Assembly: GCF_947387555.1 (NCBI RefSeq)
Contig: NZ_CANDNZ010000004.1
Location: 124,001-188,000, forward strand
Direction of reading: 5' to 3'
DNA length: 64,000 bases
DNA from: Thalassomonas sp. RHCl1
GTDB taxonomy: Bacteria; Pseudomonadota; Gammaproteobacteria; Enterobacterales; Alteromonadaceae
How positions within the stretch are numbered: position 1 is the first letter of the stretch; the number at the start of each line of letters is the position of its first letter. Under the pieces are notes generated by a model. The model was not told the origin of the DNA. It searched no databases and was given only the letters and a program-made list of their open reading frames with translations. The translations under genes and the position numbers were made by a program. Shown piece after piece: positions 62,121 to 64,000 of this stretch.

Positions 62121-63599
62121 CTATATCGGCTTTATTTCTTGCTCTCGTTGAACCCAAGCGCGAATATCGGCACGAACCTGAGGTAGCGGGCGTACCCCAG
62201 GCTTTAGAATAACATCGTGAAATGCCGCGATATCAAATGTATCGCCAATAATCTCCCGCGCCCGTACACGTTCCGACAGGATGACATCAGCACCGAGTAT
62301 ATAACTGAGTGATTGGCCGGGCATGGCAATATAGCGGTCTACTTCAATTTCAATCTCAGTGCGGGACATCACGGTGTTTTCCAGCATAAAATCAATCGCC
62401 TGCTCACGCGACCAACCGCGCAGATGAATGCCAGGTTCAACAATAAGGCGGCTCGCGGCCCAAAGATGTTTTGCGATCATACCCTGGCGATCATAAGTCG
62501 AAGAGTAGAGGTTCATTTCATCCGCCAGATATTCTGAATAAAGTGCCCAGCCTTCGAGCAGGCCGGAATTATATCCGGTGGACGCTTTCGCTCTGGGATA
62601 GGTTGACCAAAGGTGATGGCCTGGCAATCCTTCATGAAAAGCAATCACCTCTGCCATCAGTCGCCGCTCATTAGGACGCGACGGGTTGATAATATAACGG
62701 GCCAGGGCCTTGCCCTGAGCTTTACCGTAATAACCCGCAGGAGCAGAGTCTTGCAAATATTTGGGCATTTCACTGACAACAATTTCTTTTGTTATTTGTT
62801 TTGAAAATGACATCAGGGTTTTATCATGAGCCCGGGCCAGTGCTTTTTCTGAAATGGCAATCAGGTCTTTTGCACCGGTTTTATTCGCTTGTGTTTCAGC
62901 ACGCAAACCTTTGAGCATACCGGCTACCGTATCCCCTGGTTTTCCTGTTGCCAGCAATTGCTCACGTGATTCCTTAAGAAAACGTCTGCCGATGGCTTCA
63001 ATTTCATCCGAAGGTAGATTCAAGGTCGTCCACCAGGTGACGGCATCAGCAAAACATGCAGCCCCGTCTTTAAGTTTCGAAAGTCCGGGGGCGATACTAA
63101 CCGCAGGAAGGTATTCTTTATCAAGAAATTTTTCAAACGCTGAAACAGCCGGTACAACTTCATCTTTGATCAAGGCATTCCATTGTGCCGCATTTTTATG
63201 TTCAGCCTGGTTAAAGCGGTATTTAGAATTTTCCAGGGTAAGGTCGGATAAAAGATCACGAACTTGTTGCTGAACACGAATAACAACGGCACGCGGCGCG
63301 GTTTCCTTTGTGCTGATGCCTGCACCTAATTTCTCTATCGCCACCTTAAAAGCAGCCGGGGCTTGAGACCAGGTTTTAATGGCTTCACCGGCAGTGTCTG
63401 GCCCGTTTGCTATAATGCCCTGCCACTGCCTGGGCCATTTTACTTGCCAACCGATAACCTGGTTAAGGTAACGTAAATCCGTCTTGCAGTTGTTAAGCGA
63501 CTGTGCGGCATAGCCACTGTCAGCCACCAGAGGTTTACCCTGCACGCCTGCACAAAACATCAGCAGTATCGCCATGAAACTGTTCACAAATACTTTCAC
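62121..63599 (-). CDS. DUF885-family exported peptidase-like protein
   Basis: A 492-residue protein with signal peptide (cut near VQGKP, about residue 22). The conserved core AFHEGLPGHHLWS near residue 330 (HExxxGHH, a zinc-peptidase-like motif) and the adjoining YNSGLLEGWALYSEYLADE define DUF885. A zinc carboxypeptidase-like role is assumed from the motif, as few members are characterised. Monocistronic, convergent with the small secreted protein. Confidence 0.85.
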   Translation of the reverse strand: MKVFVNSFMAILLMFCAGVQGKPLVADSGYAAQSLNNCKTDLRYLNQVIGWQVKWPRQWQGIIANGPDTAGEAIKTWSQAPAAFKVAIEKLGAGISTKETAPRAVVIRVQQQVRDLLSDLTLENSKYRFNQAEHKNAAQWNALIKDEVVPAVSAFEKFLDKEYLPAVSIAPGLSKLKDGAACFADAVTWWTTLNLPSDEIEAIGRRFLKESREQLLATGKPGDTVAGMLKGLRAETQANKTGAKDLIAISEKALARAHDKTLMSFSKQITKEIVVSEMPKYLQDSAPAGYYGKAQGKALARYIINPSRPNERRLMAEVIAFHEGLPGHHLWSTYPRAKASTGYNSGLLEGWALYSEYLADEMNLYSSTYDRQGMIAKHLWAASRLIVEPGIHLRGWSREQAIDFMLENTVMSRTEIEIEVDRYIAMPGQSLSYILGADVILSERVRAREIIGDTFDIAAFHDVILKPGVRPLPQVRADIRAWVQREQEIKPI

Positions 63600-63763
63600 T
63601 CGCTTATCTCCTTTTCCGTAACGGATACCCGCAACTGTGACAAATTAACTTAAATGTACTGCTAATTAGCGCAAGGACTTCCGGCAAGATATCAGACGGC
63701 TTATATCCCCCATAACTATGTCAGATAGCTATAGTTAAGTCTTTGGTAACAGCTTTGGCCGGG

Positions 63764-64000
63764 TCATTGTGCCCTGCTCTCTAAATATTCCCGCCACGGT
63801 GTCCAATAGAACTTTTCCCAGCCCTGGGTTACGCCGTCATAATCATGCTCAGGCACATCCAGGTGAACCAAATCAATTTTCCCAAATGCTTCGTCATCAA
63901 TAAAATTCAGAATTAAAGTAGAATCCGGATCCGCCGGTTTAAACGCTGTCGAGCGCCAGGATTGTACAATGAGATTTGGACTATTTACTGCCAATATAGT
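63764..64000 (-). CDS. AHSA1/SRPBCC-domain protein (5' end outside window)
   Basis: The minus-strand frame is open to the right window edge, so the start is beyond it. The visible 78 residues contain LIVQSWRSTAF, STLILNFIDDEAFGKIDLVHLDVPEHDYDGVTQGWEKFYWTPW in key blocks (DLVHLDVPEHD, GVTQGWEKFYW), the C-terminal half of an AHSA1 (Hsp90-ATPase-activator-like) lipid-binding fold. A TTG at 63994 is in frame but not needed. Function unknown. Confidence 0.8.
   Translation of the reverse strand, partial: TILAVNSPNLIVQSWRSTAFKPADPDSTLILNFIDDEAFGKIDLVHLDVPEHDYDGVTQGWEKFYWTPWREYLESRAQ

Noticed and set aside
1-64000. CRISPR arrays, transposases, tRNA and rRNA genes
   Set aside because: None was found when reading both strands: no regularly spaced direct repeats, no DDE-transposase motifs, no tRNA-like cloverleaf with a T-loop GGTTCGA pattern in gene-free regions.

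Overview
The window looks like chromosomal DNA of a marine gammaproteobacterium of the order Alteromonadales, most likely Colwelliaceae and close to Thalassomonas. This rests on gene content and protein style only (RsgA, GluP, CopA, SoxR, a CsrB-type RNA, many LysR regulators, moderate GC); no database search was possible. Both window edges cut through genes. No tRNA, rRNA, CRISPR array, transposase or phage module was seen.

Layout. 1-9486: a co-directional cluster with a large diheme cytochrome c (cut by the left edge), a GMC flavoprotein, a membrane-embedded patatin lipase, a secreted DUF4331-like protein and a TPR lipoprotein, plausibly an oxidative system for a lipid or polymer. 9996-17415: a secreted metzincin protease, a K+ channel-like protein, a small coupled gene pair (module A, 12202-12870), a cysteine hydrolase plus pirin opposite a LysR gene, a DUF1614 membrane protein and RsgA. 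18048-25605: a Tat-exported kelch protein, a VOC protein, two uncharacterised proteins, an orphan PBP2 and a secreted hydrolase. 25828-31199: LysR genes with an MDR reductase and an acetyltransferase, a YhhN protein and a periplasmic solute-binding protein.

31366-32889 is the most informative short stretch. A CsrB-type regulatory RNA with many GGA motifs and an upstream GacA/UvrY site is followed by two tandem, previously untracked 33-codon genes. These encode paralogous peptides and sit opposite soxR behind a SoxR box with a 19-bp promoter spacer. 32932-38323 is a beta-glucoside locus (LacI, GPH transporter, GH1, GluP) with two LacI-type palindromes. 38391-42649 is a copper locus (CopD, a tiny membrane protein coupled to CopA, and an AraC regulator carrying an HMA-like metal domain). 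42812-47455 holds a YCII/DUF4440/GFA operon, a TPR histidine kinase with two response regulators, and a small peptide ORF with its own terminator.

48116-54763 is a MarR-controlled operon (SDR, GST, an RND exporter fused to a LolA-like domain, a DUF1302 outer-membrane protein) with identical 20-bp repeats as likely operators. 55071-58117 is AT-rich and accessory. Three same-strand genes, one encoding a DUF4062 protein, resemble integron cassettes, and they are followed by module B, whose leader and first-gene N-terminus match module A 45 kb away. 58631-64000 returns to ordinary genes: a SelW-like protein, a GNAT, a serine hydrolase, small secreted proteins, a DUF885 peptidase-like protein and a partial AHSA1 protein.
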